A stretch of 64,000 nucleotides of DNA from Gautieria morchelliformis (GCA_015179125.1 WHVA01000373.1:51829-115828), one strand, 5' to 3'; counted from the stretch's first letter, positions 33,832-45,604 are shown. Program-made: numbers and translations. The notes: generated by a model from the sequence alone, not told the origin.

Positions 33832-34346
33832 ATGTCGCTAGCTCCGAACTTGAGATTATTCCGTGGTAGTCATGTGTGTCACCCCCTTACATCCACAACT
33901 ACCGTCCTAACCGCTTACCTACAGGATCTGTTCGGCTTCGACGTGTATATATCTCAGCACGACCAGCACGAAGCAGCCTATCTCTTTGAGTTCCCCGCCG
34001 TGCCCCCATGGGACGAACTAGTAACTGCGTTGGCGACAAAGACGGGTCGCGAGGCCGACGGCATTGTCTTCTCCAGTAAAGTCTACTCTGACATCGTGGA
34101 CGACGAGCTCTCGTACCAAGCGTGGCTTGCATGGTCCCGGGAAGTGATGGGCTTTGCAGCATTGATCTGTGGCTCGATTGAACAGCATCTTCGCCTTATG
34201 AGAGGTACGTTGTTGACACTGTGCAGTTTTAGGTTTATGGCTCGTCCCGTCAGCTAACCGCTCTTCATGATCTAGTAGGGCATCTGCACGTGGACATTCG
34301 CGCTCTAACACCGGGAAATATAGTTCCGGGGTTTCTTTGTATTTGA
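33832..34346 (+). CDS. Unknown small protein in duplication copy B
   Basis: Exons 33832-33873, 33925-34204 and 34279-34346 give about 129 aa. The introns have GTGTGT/CTACAG and GTACGT/TAGTAG borders. The protein includes LFGFDVYISQHDQHEAAYLF, VPPWDELVTALATKTG and DELSYQAWLAWSREVMGFAA. No domain is recognised; one weakly hydrophobic helix may lie at GFAALICGS. If translation started further upstream, as the longer frame in copy A allows, a 2-bp deletion here near 33790 would break it. I therefore chose ATG 33832. It may be a decaying gene. Confidence 0.4.
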
Positions 34347-35061
34347 TTATGGACTGAGTAATAATGTTGTATTCATTTTTCCCTCAATCAGTAATATGCT
34401 TCGTCACCTACATACCGTTTCGGTTTCGTATCTTATCTCGGATTTGACCTGGCGTCGTCACGTATGACGCTGTATGTACGCACCAGTCAAAGTTCATCTC
34501 CAGTCTTTCTTGCGTCTGTGTACGAACATTCACGTCGTTGCGGCAACGAAGAGGAGTTTGAGTGGTATGATCCTTCTGGTACTTATATATACGTTCCGAT
34601 ATATAATGATGCGCCCTAATTTTCTGAAGGCTGGAGATGCTCAAAATAAAGGATTTTGCACTGAGTCTTCAAGCTTCAAGCTTCAAGCTTCAAGTTACAG
34701 TAACAATTCGTAGTTTACATGTAATTGAAGCTAGTGGCCCATGATAGCCACATAAGAGAGTGTCAATGTAAGATCGTCAGCTACGTAGTTCTTGAGTCTA
34801 AGCAAAATCCGGAATAGTTTTAGTAGGCAAGTTAATTCACCAATGTCGATAATAGAATCATTGCTTCATGTACTCTTACAACTGCTGAAAGAGGCGGTCA
34901 TAAGCAGCCAGTGGCAGCTCATCCATGACGTACAAGATGCTGGCTATCAACTTGAAGGATTCAGATCTGATGAGCTATGTTCCGAGTCTGGTGTCATGAG
35001 TTGAGTTTTCTATCAGGTGATTTCTGTAGTGACTTTACGCAGACCGCGCCCTTTCATCCTG

Positions 35062-35437
35062 TCAATCAGGCCATATCAAGGCCTGCATACGGCCTTTGCG
35101 TCTAAGTTCCCTTTCCAGGGCCGTATTAAGGCTCTGCAGCTCGTCACGGCAACGAAGAAGTAGCTCATTCAAAGCCGGTAATCGAGGATGCCGCTGTCTC
35201 GTCGTCTTCTACTAGGCGACGAACACTTTCGAGCACTTTTTGGAGTCCAAATAGCTGATCAATGATCCTTTTCTTGTCCCTCGATGCATTCTTGACGCCA
35301 CTACCGTAGTCGTAGCATGCACTGATAGTCGCTCCAGTGAGCTGGAGAACGGCAATGATACTCGCTGATTAGAGTGGTTACCAACGGTTCTGATAGGTTG
35401 TCGGCAACTTACCTGCTAATCCCAGAGCTGCAGCCAT
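35062..35437 (-). pseudogene. STAND/NLR N-terminal (Helo-like) domain remnant
   Basis: On the minus strand ATG 35437 starts MAAALGLA. After an intron (35412-35365) follow SIIAVLQLTGATISACYDYG, SGVKNASRDKKRIIDQL and FGLQKVLESVRRLVED. A frame change follows, then RLPALNELLLRCRDELQSL, ELRRKGRMQALIWPD and a stop. This is the typical start of fungal NACHT/ankyrin STAND receptors, whose N-terminal Helo-like domain is thought to act as signalling effector in non-self recognition. No NACHT domain or repeats follow, because the sequence passes into segmental duplication copy B. The frameshift near 35160 and the truncation make it a relic. Confidence 0.7.
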
Positions 35438-35991
35438 AGTGTCGAGTTGGTTAGAGTACTAGAACAGCGTTACCGTTATCGCAGCATCTATCGTGGACAG
35501 CCATCCGGGCAGAACTTCCGAGCCACCGGGAAACTGCCAGACGCATTGAATGGGAAGGCATCGTGTCCACATGGACCCACCGATGCACTTCTATTATAAT
35601 TACATAAGTAATGCGAGCTTGTCACGTATTCGTCATTTAGGATGGACGTTGAAATTGAGGACTGGGATGCAATATTGCCACAACCAAGTCGAAGAAGACC
35701 TTAGTTACAAGTGTCTGCCAGAATGCTTATGGCGTGTGGTTGCCTCGTGGCCAGCGGACACGCCTAAAGTGACCGCACAATGCCAGGATATCGACACGTA
35801 CACCAATCTCGCCGTGACCGGTAATTTAGCAGTATGGGCCACGGGCTGGCAGGGGCATGTCTAACGTCCGGCACACAGACCTCTGAATTCGCCACCCTTG
35901 TCCCAAGGCGAATCTTTCCCTGCGATCTGCGTAGAACCGCCAATCTCTTTCTGCCTAACCCACTCGACTCAATTTACTCCACCGTATCGCC
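35438..35991. other. Intergenic, nothing recognised
   Basis: Region between the STAND remnant and orphan-family member 3. An open frame at 35550-35864 has no recognised similarity. Confidence 0.35.
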
Positions 35992-36836
35992 ATGGGCAAC
36001 AGAGATCCCAACGTCCAATTCAATCCCGATAATCGTGTATTCTGGGCATCTCATACTGGTCTACCAGCATTAGACGACAAGGAACTGGATGCCACATATC
36101 AAAGAGCCCATAAATTTTTAACTGACCGCGTCAAAACGTTGATCAAGGAAAACAAGTGGAGGGAGCTGGATCATGGAAGCAAACAAGTAACATTTACCCC
36201 CTCATCATCAACGTTATTCTTTCGGCTGAACCCAACCTCAAATAGGTATTCCTCTCTCTTTCAGCCGACGGATACATCAACAGATTGTCCATTCCGAAGA
36301 CAGTTTTCGCGTTCCTAGACCCTAGTCTGTTTGCAGATTGGAGGGTACAGTTTGAAATGGGAGCTTTCGAGGCCAAGAGGCCTGGTCCTTCCGATAACGA
36401 CCTTTTCATTTCTGGCCCTGTCGTTCTCTCCGACATATTCTACATCCTCCAGTCCATAGCGCCTGGCATGCTCGTAATAGCCGATCGAATTGGGGAGTCT
36501 GACGACATGGGGGAAATGGAATTGGTTCGCGCCCTTCCAAGGGAGAGTTGGGTAACAGAAAATGATTCCATGCTTAAATACATTCTCGGGGACAGCGATG
36601 CGTTCCAAGCCCTCCTGGATGCGTCACGAGATCAAGATAAATCATTCACCGTCTCGTGGGTCAGTCCATGGGACGACGATGATTCCGACTGTCGATCCAC
36701 GGGATCTTATATTACTGATGAATGGGACGACACGGAGTACAAATGGCCTTGGAGACCACGAATCTTTGACCCGGTGGCTTGGACACCAAGTTGCGGGTCC
36801 GAGAGCGCAGAATGTACTAGCCAGTGTGACTTGTGA
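35992..36836 (+). CDS. Orphan family protein, member 3
   Basis: Exons 35992-36186 and 36246-36836 (59-nt phase-0 intron, CAA|GTAACA donor, AATAG acceptor) give about 261 aa. Shared family blocks are FNPDNRVFWASHTGLPALDD, KELDATYQRAHKF, then KTVFAFLDPSLF, ISGPVVLSDIFYILQSIAPG, ALPRESWV and LLDASRDQDKSF. The C-terminal CGYCGHC cluster of members 1 and 2 is reduced to CGSESAECTSQC. The member lies about 23 kb from the tandem pair, so the family spread beyond simple tandem duplication. The function is unknown and no domain is recognised. Confidence 0.65.
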
Positions 36837-37258
36837 CTCGTTCCTGATGGAATGTACGCCTTCTACTCCTCAGGTTTTACTACACCAAAAATGACACCCT
36901 GGAATAGTGATTTGCTTACATGGAATTGCCACGCTGTAATACTTCCTTTGAACCCGTGAACCGGGTGGTCTTGACGGGTGACTGCTCTGTTGATCAAGCC
37001 GCATCCTAAACTATAAAATAACAGCTGGTGTTACGTGAGTTCTGCCCCGAGTAGCTTTGAGAACCTTCCGACTCCCCAATTAAGTCGCGATTCCTATTTC
37101 CTTGGTTGTTGGTATTGCATATGACCCTATATTTCCAAAGCCAGCCTGGGCAATTCACCCCAGTGCATATAAGCATTGAACTGGATATGTAATTTACTAC
37201 CAACACAATTGAAGAATTCCGCTCTTGAGAGAATGTTGTAATTAGAATACAGTATAAA
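36837..37258. other. Intergenic, nothing recognised
   Basis: 3' flanks of orphan-family member 3 and of the kinesin gene, which converge here. Confidence 0.45.
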
Positions 37259-39903
37259 CTAGCTGCCCTCCGAGACTAACACCTCATCGTCGCTATCCTG
37301 AAGGAACACGTCTTTTTTCCTTGTATTCGCCTTTTTAGGGGACGGCGTTCGCATAGCTGTGGGAGGTAGCTCCCCACGCTCCTTGGCTAGGGCCAACCTT
37401 GCTCTGCGCCTTCTTTTATTGCTTTCCTTATGGTCCCGCGATCCAGATGGCGAGCTCGAGCACGGTGACTCTATGATGTCAGGCGGTTCCCTCTGACGCT
37501 TGCCCAGTCGATAAGACACTCCTTCCCGTATCGCTACTTGTAACTCCGTGATTCTATATGCAGACTTAGAAGTGCGAAGTCACCATGTACTGATACGACT
37601 CACCGTTTCTTCAATGCTTTATTTTCTGGTACATATGACTCGGCTTGCAGCCAAAGTTTGAGCGCTCCGCTGTAGTCTGGATCTTTGCTGTGTAATAATC
37701 AGGCCTTGGATCGATGTGAGGAATGCAAATGCTTGTTACCATTGTAGGTATTCTCGACCAAGGGAAACATATGCCATGGCCAGTTTCTTGGCTTTCTTTG
37801 GACTAAGTGCTTTCTCTTGTTCACTGGCAGCATTTTCTGCCGGTCTTTGACTGTTAAGTTAAGACGTCAGTTTGGGACGACACTGTTGTGATTTTACACA
37901 CTTTTCCTTCTCCGCTTTACGCAATGTCTTCTTCAGGAGCTTGTTCAATTCATCATGTTTTTTCATCAACAAAGCGCGCTGCTCATCATCTTGTCGTTCA
38001 CGTTCGGCTGCGCGTTCGCGTTCTTGACGTTCCAGTTCCTCGAGTCTTTGGCGCTCCTGTGCTTCACGCTCGGCAAGCCGCCGGTCAACTTCTTGCTGGA
38101 CAGCGCGAGATATCTGAGGCAGTGGCGTCAGCCTAAGCGAACTTCCATATGAGCATATTGCACCAACTTTTTCATCAATGTCCATCTGTTCGTGTGTTTG
38201 CGGCTTTGTAACGGCTTCACTGACTTGTGCTAGACCACCTATTGAATTACGGCCAGCTCCATTGAAACCGAAACCGCCGATGCTCGGGATTGCCAGAGTC
38301 TGATAAATTGGTCCGCCCATGGACATTCGCGAAGGCCCAGGAACGGCACGGGGTATAAGAGGAAGACGTGTAGCAACTGGTGGGCCTGCTGCAAGGTGAG
38401 GTTTGTGGGGAGGACGGTTGTCTAAAGTGATAGATAAACTTAGTCCAGGTCTTCTGGTATCACCGTTGTCTGTATACCTTTTACATTCACCGTCGGCTTA
38501 TTCTCGATCTCCTTCGTACGGGAAGCAAAGCTAGATGGAACTAACATTATATTACCTCTGGTCAGACAAGCAAATACTAACTTAAGTGTGTTGAGGGTAT
38601 CCTGCCTAAATTTCAGGCCTGGTGCTAGGTTGCATATAAGAAGGCCAATTGAGGATCCACCAAGCGCATCCTGAAGAATACGGGTGAGCTTTGAGTCACG
38701 GTACGGTATCCTGGCCTGGTCTATATGCATCAGTAGAAAACGAGAGCGGCATGCTGAGTAACGAACAGCGCCGGTATTTAAAGCGTGAACGACCTGTCCA
38801 AGAACAGCCAAGCTCTTATTGATAGCCGCAGACTCAGCCATCCTCGCAGGATCGTTCCCAGTTAGCTGGTATGAGATTAACTCAGCTTCTAGGGTGGCAC
38901 AGAGCGGTGCAAACCTTGTTATTCTCTGACCCTGCTAGGTCCACCAGGTTAATCCTTCCGGTCAGAACTGTGTCATGTATTCAGAATATGAAGCCGAGAC
39001 GTCTGTGGGATACTGCACCTTTCTGTTCAACAACGTCTACTCTGGTAACCGTGATTGCCAATATTGCGTGAGAACGAGATGAAGCGTGATTGAAATTGGT
39101 CGCGCCAGTTGAACGAGATTTACATGCATGTGAGTATAGCCTATCAAATTCCTGAAAGGAAGTGATTGGTTTGTCAGAAAGATTGGCGACCACAATCTTC
39201 CCCGTTGGATCCTCTCGGATAGGTAACTTAGGAGCCTAAGATACACCGTGAGTGTGAAAACGAGCGATTTGCAAAAAGACATGCATTTTCTCTTGTGACA
39301 AGGAGATCGTAGACATCATCTTTGTAGATTTCCATGTAAGAAACCGTCATTGCTACTGAACATAGCTGTAGCCTGTTCTTCTGGTCAATGAGAGCCTATT
39401 GAAGCCAGAATTTCAATGTTGTGGGTGACAGGAGAAACGCCTGATGCTTACTTTCACGACTCGGGGAATGATACCAGGCGCAGCTAGGCTGCCCTGAATA
39501 GTGTGCGTTTTGCCTGAACTGGTGACGCCATACGCAAATACGGTGCAGCTAAATCACAATAAATCTTTGCATGAATATAACTTCAAAGTAACAAAGAAAA
39601 TAGAATGTTCTTAGAGGCAGCATGCACGCATTGGCAGCCAGATCGACAATGATTGTGAGGCACGTACACTAAGCCACTGAAAACATGATCCACCAGCGGT
39701 CTGACATCTTTTTCGAATATTTCCTCCTGAGAGGCAGACTGGTCGTAGCACGAAGTGAAAGAAAACTTGAACCGTTCAGTAGCATTACGAGGGTTCGTGA
39801 TGGAAATCGAACCCTCAGAGGGTGAGACAATAACAGCATTATCAGGGTGCTCGGCATCGATAAATGGTCTAAGGCGAGCGGCGACCTTGACTTTAGCAGC
39901 CAT
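37259..39903 (-). CDS. Kinesin motor protein, kinesin-10/KIF22-like
   Basis: The gene starts at ATG 39903 ([20 protein letters not shown]). Motor motifs follow in order: the P-loop [10 protein letters not shown] near 39500-39530, switch I SSRSHA near 39080, switch [10 protein letters not shown] near 38930, and [17 protein letters not shown] with [18 protein letters not shown] near 38650-38830. The neck region reads [14 protein letters not shown] long tail has an acidic/basic coiled-coil stretch (about 37900-38110, rich in Glu, Arg, Gln) and a basic C-terminus with [10 protein letters not shown], ending EVLVSEGS. Several short introns are needed. Kinesins convert ATP hydrolysis to movement on microtubules. 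The N-terminus (VAARLRPF) resembles the kinesin-10 group, which acts on chromosome arms, but the subfamily is a guess. Confidence 0.85.
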
Positions 39904-40657
39904 GGTCGTGACAACACGTGGGGCACTCGTGGGGCTGGGATGTGGGTAGCTGTGATGGTTTGAACTTGAACGCGTCGTATCACGTGATCACGAAACAATC
40001 GTTTGGCTTGTTCTTCAGAACGACTTCTTCTAATCGTTACCATAAGTAGCGAGATTTGGTTCGAGTCTAATCAAATTTCAAATTCTTCACTAAGTACTAC
40101 TATCAGTACCAGCCTCCAGCAGAGCCCTCTTGCGATATCCGGCGTTCTTGGTAGTGAGTGTGGTGCAAGCTTATAGCTAGCTCAATAAGGCACGTCGCGG
40201 TCTTCAGAATAGAAGAAATGCAAGCTGGCTTACTACTACAATGATATGGGCATTTACAGCCCCTGAAAACGATTCAAACAGGGTATCACGCAGATATACA
40301 AAGTAACTTTAGGGAACTACATCATAGGCTTGATATCAAGGTGACACGAAAACAGTAACAGATAGCTTGACTACTCGACATGCGCATGGAGTTCAGAGAA
40401 TTGGACCCTTTACACCTGGATTACTTACTGGATACCTTCAAGCTCTGAGCCCAGGACGAACGAATTAAATGATAATAGAGCCAATATAAGTACAGGATGA
40501 CCGACACTATCTTCGCAAATACTCTTCGCTCAAAGGCTGCTTTTAATTCCAAAAGTGCCATATAGGTCACTTGGATGGACAGGGAAATGGGCCAAGAAGA
40601 CCACGTCTACCTCTATAAGCCGCCGCAGCCTCGTATCCTACATTACAAATGGTTGTT
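39904..40657. other. Intergenic between kinesin and TSR3
   Basis: Kinesin promoter side plus the 3' flank of TSR3. No conserved coding signal is seen. Confidence 0.45.
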
Positions 40658-41868
40658 TCACACTTCAAGTACCAGTTTGGACGACAACGTGAACTCCAAA
40701 GCATTCATCACGACTTCGTCTTCGGGAGGACGAAGGGCCGCCTTGCTATCATCCGAACATGACTCGGAGTCCGCCTCCGGGTAAAAGGAAGAACGTCCGG
40801 CATGGTTTGGGTTTGCAACCAGAAGATCCCCACCTTCCTCTTCGCGAGCTGTGCATATAATTGAGACCAAACAATGACAATCGCGCGAGGATCTGGCCAA
40901 CCTTTACGCCGGCTCTCTGTATAATCGGCTTCGGCATCCGAGATGATTTGCTCCTGCATCTCAACAACTTGTGCTGCAGTGCTGCAAGTACGATAACGCT
41001 CTATTAACTGTCTATAAATGTCAAGGTGTCATTAATCCTTTCTTTCATAGGTACCGTAGAAGTGCTCACTGATTGACTTCCCAGAATGAGTGTCCCCAGG
41101 AGAACTTCTCGAGCAACTGCTCTGCGTGTCGATCGAAACCAGTGATATAGAATGCAGCGGCAAGCGCTTCTACACAGTTCAATCGCCATGGCTTACCGTA
41201 ATTAACAGGGTTGGTGGCAATCAAATAAGGTACTAACGTAGCAAACATCAGTAGACTTCGCGATTGTGCCAAAGACAAGAAGCTCACGGAGACGTTCATG
41301 GGGTGAGCGGATCTTGGAAAATGGTACGTCATTTAGTCGAGCCCAGGAGCATTCGACGACTGCAAGGCCCGCTTCTGTGATGATTTCACGATCTGATGGT
41401 GACACTGGCTCCCTGCCTTCAGGGCTGCAGAGTAATATTAACTAACAGGACTATGATGGGGGCCATGTCCAACTAACGTTACAACTATTCCGTGAAACCG
41501 TTGACCAACTCTTAAAGCCTTGATGAGACCTAGTCTAGACAGCTTTTTGCCGCTGCATCTACGTGGGTCGCAATGATCAAAATCCTGAGGCTGAGATTCA
41601 ACGAGATATTTGCGATACAGGCAAGGAACTTACCCACATTGCGACAGGAATATCTAAGTTATAAATGTTGGATACAGCCATATCAGAAAACATGCTCTGC
41701 TGATCACGTACCTTGAATCTCCTCTTCTACTTCCTCCTCTTCGTCGCTACTGTCCGGTCCATCGGTTGCGGATATCGGCCTTTCCTCGGTATATCTAGAA
41801 CCTTTCACTCTTTTAATCTTATGCCGATGTGCTGTACTTCGTCCTCCCTTCGGCTGTCTTTTAGGCAT
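40658..41868 (-). CDS. TSR3: 18S rRNA aminocarboxypropyltransferase
   Basis: Tsr3 adds the 3-amino-3-carboxypropyl group from S-adenosylmethionine to the hypermodified pseudouridine of 18S rRNA late in 40S maturation. Visible on the minus strand are a basic/acidic N-terminus ([20 protein letters not shown], then [12 protein letters not shown]) and, after introns, [26 protein letters not shown] and [12 protein letters not shown]. Further on are [51 protein letters not shown] and [15 protein letters not shown], then [15 protein letters not shown] and an acidic tail. These are the family's hallmark blocks. I chose ATG 41868; an in-frame ATG at 41886 would add six residues. About five introns are needed. 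It is head-to-head with mL41, with only 29 bp between the ATGs. Confidence 0.88.
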
Positions 41869-41897
41869 TAGAGAGAAATTTTGCAACTCCGCACGTC
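41869..41897. promoter_or_regulatory. Very short bidirectional intergenic region
   Basis: Only 29 bp lie between the start codons of TSR3 (minus) and mL41 (plus). At least one gene must therefore use promoter elements or a leader lying inside the other's transcribed region. Confidence 0.6.
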
Positions 41898-42364
41898 ATG
41901 TTTCCGACGCTCGTGAAGTTGAGCAAAGCCTCTCGACGTCCTTTAACACCCAAACGAGGCAATAAGGATTATTACAAAGGTGTGATTATAAACGTCTATT
42001 CCCAATGATTTTTACTAAGCCCTATTTAACAGGAACGCGAGCGGCATTCTTACCTGGAGGTCACCGTACTGGTGCGCCAGGGAAGCATGTTATCAGTGGA
42101 AAGGCCAAGTATCGCCTTATTGACGAGAAAGTGCGATATTTTGTTGCGCCTGCCATTGAAAATATAATCAACTCGCCGGTGTGTGCTGGCTACTCAGCTT
42201 TAGTTGTAGCGGTTTTCATGATATTCTCACAGCTGAAGCCCTACGTTCATAGAGGGGCCAACTTATCGGCAGTTGAGAGAAAAGAAGTATATGGTGGTGT
42301 GAGAAAGCTGGATGGACGTAGTCTCCTGGAGCTAATTACTCGAAGGGCTCAAAACACGCAATGA
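41898..42364 (+). CDS. Mitochondrial large-subunit ribosomal protein mL41 (yeast Mrpl27-like)
   Basis: Exons 41898-41979, 42033-42178 and 42233-42364 give 119 aa. The first intron contains TACTAAG, a good branch-point sequence. The N-terminus (MFPTLVKLSKASRRPLTPKR) is basic with hydroxylated residues, as in mitochondrial targeting peptides, followed by RGNKDYYKGT. The core KYRLIDEKVRYFVAP then LKPYV matches the mL41 pattern, in which a basic stretch is followed by VxxFVVP and LKPYV. The protein is predicted to be a structural part of the mitochondrial 54S/39S subunit. It is divergent from TSR3, with almost no intergenic space. Confidence 0.72.
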
Positions 42365-42694
42365 TTACTCGCAGTGCACCCGGTGTGAAGGCTCATGCCA
42401 ACGTGACGATCTTCACTGAACTTTCCATTTCGAGCCAGGGCATTTAAAATTTTACAAAACTACTTACTGTAGTAGCCAGCTAACTCAACCTCATTGAACA
42501 TGTCACACGGTCAACCGAATTGCATTTCACTGTCTCTCGAGCTGGGACTAGTCAAAAGTCCCATACAATACTAACTTACTAAACGCGAAGTTTAATGCTG
42601 CGAAGCACCGCAAAATGACCGTGAATTAAAGGCCCGAGCTGGGTGCGACGTCCGACAAACATGGATAGTACCTGCCTGATATTTCAACGGAATC
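42365..42694. other. Intergenic, nothing recognised
   Basis: 3' flanks of mL41 and of the converging ABCC relic. Confidence 0.45.
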
Positions 42695-43647
42695 CTAGTG
42701 TTGGGCATGAGCCCGCGCCCGTGCTGCAGCCTCCAGATACTTGTATGTGCCGCTTTGTATGCACATCCCGCGGAACACTGTACAGATAGAGCAGTTTAAT
42801 AATTCGTTTAACTCGTAAAATATATCCACGTCGCGATACATGCCTCCTTGCTTTTGAATCAGATTGAGAGGGGTATCGAACTCCACGATCCGCCCCTGGT
42901 CCGTTACAATGAGACGATCAAACTGAACAAGTGACAAACGTCAGTTTCTACACAGAGTTCATCCGTACAAGACTTACATCGATGATAGCGCAAGGTGCCG
43001 CCACACAAGTATAGTATGAATAGGATAAATAAGTCAAAGGGGGCCGTGGCGGGTGGTCGATGTACTGACCGGATCAAGGCATATCCCCAAGTGAATGAGG
43101 CAAGGAATGGAATGCACAAGAAGATAAATGAAGGACCGAGTGCACCTTGGACGGCATTTTTTGTGCCTATGACGAGCCACGCTATGAATTCTGCTAGTAC
43201 TACTAGTGGTAAGCCCACAAACAATGCGCATTGACAGCGGCGCCAACGCGAGAGGGTCACTGTGTGGAAGCCACGGGGCGCGATAGTGGTTGGCGGAGAA
43301 TGAGGAGGGTTACATGTGTCCTGCAGCGAGAATTGACATTGCAATGCCACCATAAGGCAATGTGGGATCCAAGGACAGGGAACTTTGATCAGTTACCATT
43401 GAGATGGCAATAGTAACTGATCAAAGTTCCTGCGTTTTGGTGCCCCCTTGACATCTACTTAGCTGGAGTGGAGGCCGCGAACCTGGATAAGCTTGGTAGG
43501 TTGGAACGGAGCAGATGATGGGGCAGACGGATAAGTTGGTAGCGAAACCACGAGGGAGAGCGCGACAAACATAGTTGCAGGGAGAGTGGCGCAAAGCTCC
43601 CTCAGGCAAGAATCGGTGACGTGGACACTGCAAACGTCGTTCATCAT
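42695..43647 (-). pseudogene. ABCC transporter relic with large internal deletion
   Basis: The minus strand reads MNDVCSVHVTDSCLRELCAT then LPATMFVALSLVVSLP, corresponding to the start of the intact ABCC gene ([20 protein letters not shown]). Next come a TMD0-like stretch, LVVLAEFIAWLVIGTKNAV, then FTWGYALIRSVHRPP and [14 protein letters not shown]. It then jumps to the extreme C-terminus: [32 protein letters not shown], then MCIQSGTYKYLEAA. Both transmembrane domains and both nucleotide-binding domains are missing, more than 1,000 residues relative to 45605-52380. The join falls near 42930. It is inverted relative to the intact gene, with uL16 between them. Confidence 0.8.
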
Positions 43648-44205
43648 GGTAGCAGACCAAGTCAGTCTCGAGCTATTTGAGCAAAGTCTACCGTAAATGG
43701 GTCAACATCACAAACCTTGAAAGCGATTTGATCTCAGCTTCGGTAAGAGTATAATAATGGGGTACGGGTGCGAACATAAAATAGGTTAGCCATAACCGTT
43801 CGGGCACTAGCTGAATTTCGATGGGGTGTTGCAAATGTAACTTAGTGCGCCACTTAGGGACATATACTGACAGAAATGGTCAAGGGATACAGTATGTACC
43901 GACATATACTATAAATTGATGTTCCCAATATCCACAGGACACACGGAATCGATCCCTGCGCCAGGTGGAAGATAGTTAGTAGACTACCATGTACTGGATG
44001 TTCAATCTTTGCCCCGTTTCCCCTTCCGTTGCCCACGGGATAAGAACAACGTAGTGAATATGAGGCATGCGGACAGGTGAAAAGGAGACTTCACACAAGG
44101 CGAGTACAGACTGACAAACGAGAAAAAAGTTACCTGATCCTGACGAGCAAACTAGATTGCATCAAATGAGGATATAGGATGTACAGCACGGATCACGACG
44201 GGACC
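43648..44205. other. Intergenic, nothing recognised
   Basis: 5' flank of the ABCC relic and 3' flank of uL16. Confidence 0.45.
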
Positions 44206-45015
44206 TCACGCCTTGAGCTGGGCGCGTAGGTTGTCTGCTAAAGGCCCCTTCTCACGAATGAACTGAACATAAGCTCCATCCCTACACGACCAGGTAAGAT
44301 ATATGGATAACCGCAGCAAGCAACGTTACATACTGGTAAACCTTCTTCTCTTCCTTGAGCCGCATGTAATCCTCCCTGTTTACGTTAGTGAATCCCCACT
44401 TGCGGCTAACGATGATCTTCTGGCGGCCAGGGAACTTGTAACGAGCGCGGCGAAGAGCTTCTTGGATAACAGGGGCGTTCGCGTCCTTGCAACGAATGGA
44501 TAGGATGATCTGGCCAATGTTTACGCGAGCAACCGTGCCATAGGGCTTTCCCCAAGCGCCACGCATACCAGTCTGAAGCCTATGAAGGACTATTGTTCAG
44601 TCGTCACCACTCGTACTGTATCAGAAGAAACCTGACCTGTCAGCTCCCGCACAACTCAACATCTTGTTGATACGGATAACATGGAAAGGGTGTACGCGAA
44701 CACGGAGATGGAAGGAGTCCTTCCCTGATGTCTTGGTGACGTATTTGTTGGCGCAAATACGCGCAGCTTCGAGCGCCTCGCTGGACAACTGCTCATACTC
44801 GTCGGAAACGAGATGGCAGCAGAAAGGGAAATCTTCGACGGATGCCCTTTTACGGCCCAAATCGTAGATACGGATCTAAAGTGGCCTGTAAGTTCAATTC
44901 GATGCAGTGACCGGATGACTAGTACCTTGGGATCCGGGACACCACGGTTATACCGCGACTTTGGATAAGGCTTGTTTTTGCAATAGCGATAGCAGCGAGC
45001 GGGTCGACGCCCCAT
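44206..45015 (-). CDS. RPL10: 60S ribosomal protein L10 (uL16)
   Basis: Four exons on the minus strand, 45015-44926, 44875-44637, 44579-44334 and 44281-44206, sum to 651 nt and encode 216 aa, the usual length for eukaryotic uL16. Sequence marks are [20 protein letters not shown], then [85 protein letters not shown] and [11 protein letters not shown]. uL16 helps form the tRNA path at the peptidyl-transferase centre and joins the 60S subunit late, in the cytoplasm. The third intron splits codon CAG, with donor CA|GTATGT. The gene looks intact and expressed. It lies between two inverted ABCC copies. Confidence 0.96.
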
Positions 45016-45604
45016 TATGAATATCTCTGAAAAAGAAATCTTAAGTCAGCATCCTTAACACCATCCAACCTAACAACAAAGCATCCATCCAATTTTTGCT
45101 GTCCGGCTCCAAAATCATCGCAAGGACGAGCCAGACACCCAGAAAGATTCCATAGTAGCATACTCACATTGATTTGGGGGGTGATGGTGAGTGTAGCAAG
45201 AGGCTGAGCCTTATAAAGCCTGACGCGAGGCTGACAGAGATTGGCGGAGTTTCGATATTTCGACTGTCGTTTGTAAGCTTCGGAAATAGGTTACCCTGAA
45301 CTGATTTGTGAGACCTACTAATATCCAGGCACCGGTAGCGGTGTACTCGAGTGTGAAATCGTTCATGCTGCACCCAGGCACGCTCGGCGTTCACTCATAA
45401 ATGTGACGTTCGCTAATCGTCGGCAGCAGACCCCGTAGGGACGCCGTTCATCGGCATGTCACAACACTCGAGATAAGCAGACCCTGATTCAGTAATTGGC
45501 ATTATTTGGCATATGGGTTTAGGACTCGAGAGGCCGATATCAGAAAGTAAATCAAATAAAAGCAGCGTGGGTCACAGAGACCTTGGCTCATCTGTCCTAC
45601 TACC
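45016..45604. other. Divergent promoter region of uL16 and the ABCC gene
   Basis: 590 bp between the uL16 start (minus) and the ABCC start (plus). Both leaders presumably lie here. No other gene is seen. Confidence 0.5.

Larger units (their letters stand above)
33097..35064 (+). repeat. Segmental duplication, copy B
   Basis: Direct copy of 29357-31302. It carries a hairpin insertion at 33539-33595 not present in copy A, a 2-bp deletion near 33790, and more units of the TTCAAGC tandem near 34670. Its right end falls inside the STAND remnant. Confidence 0.88.
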
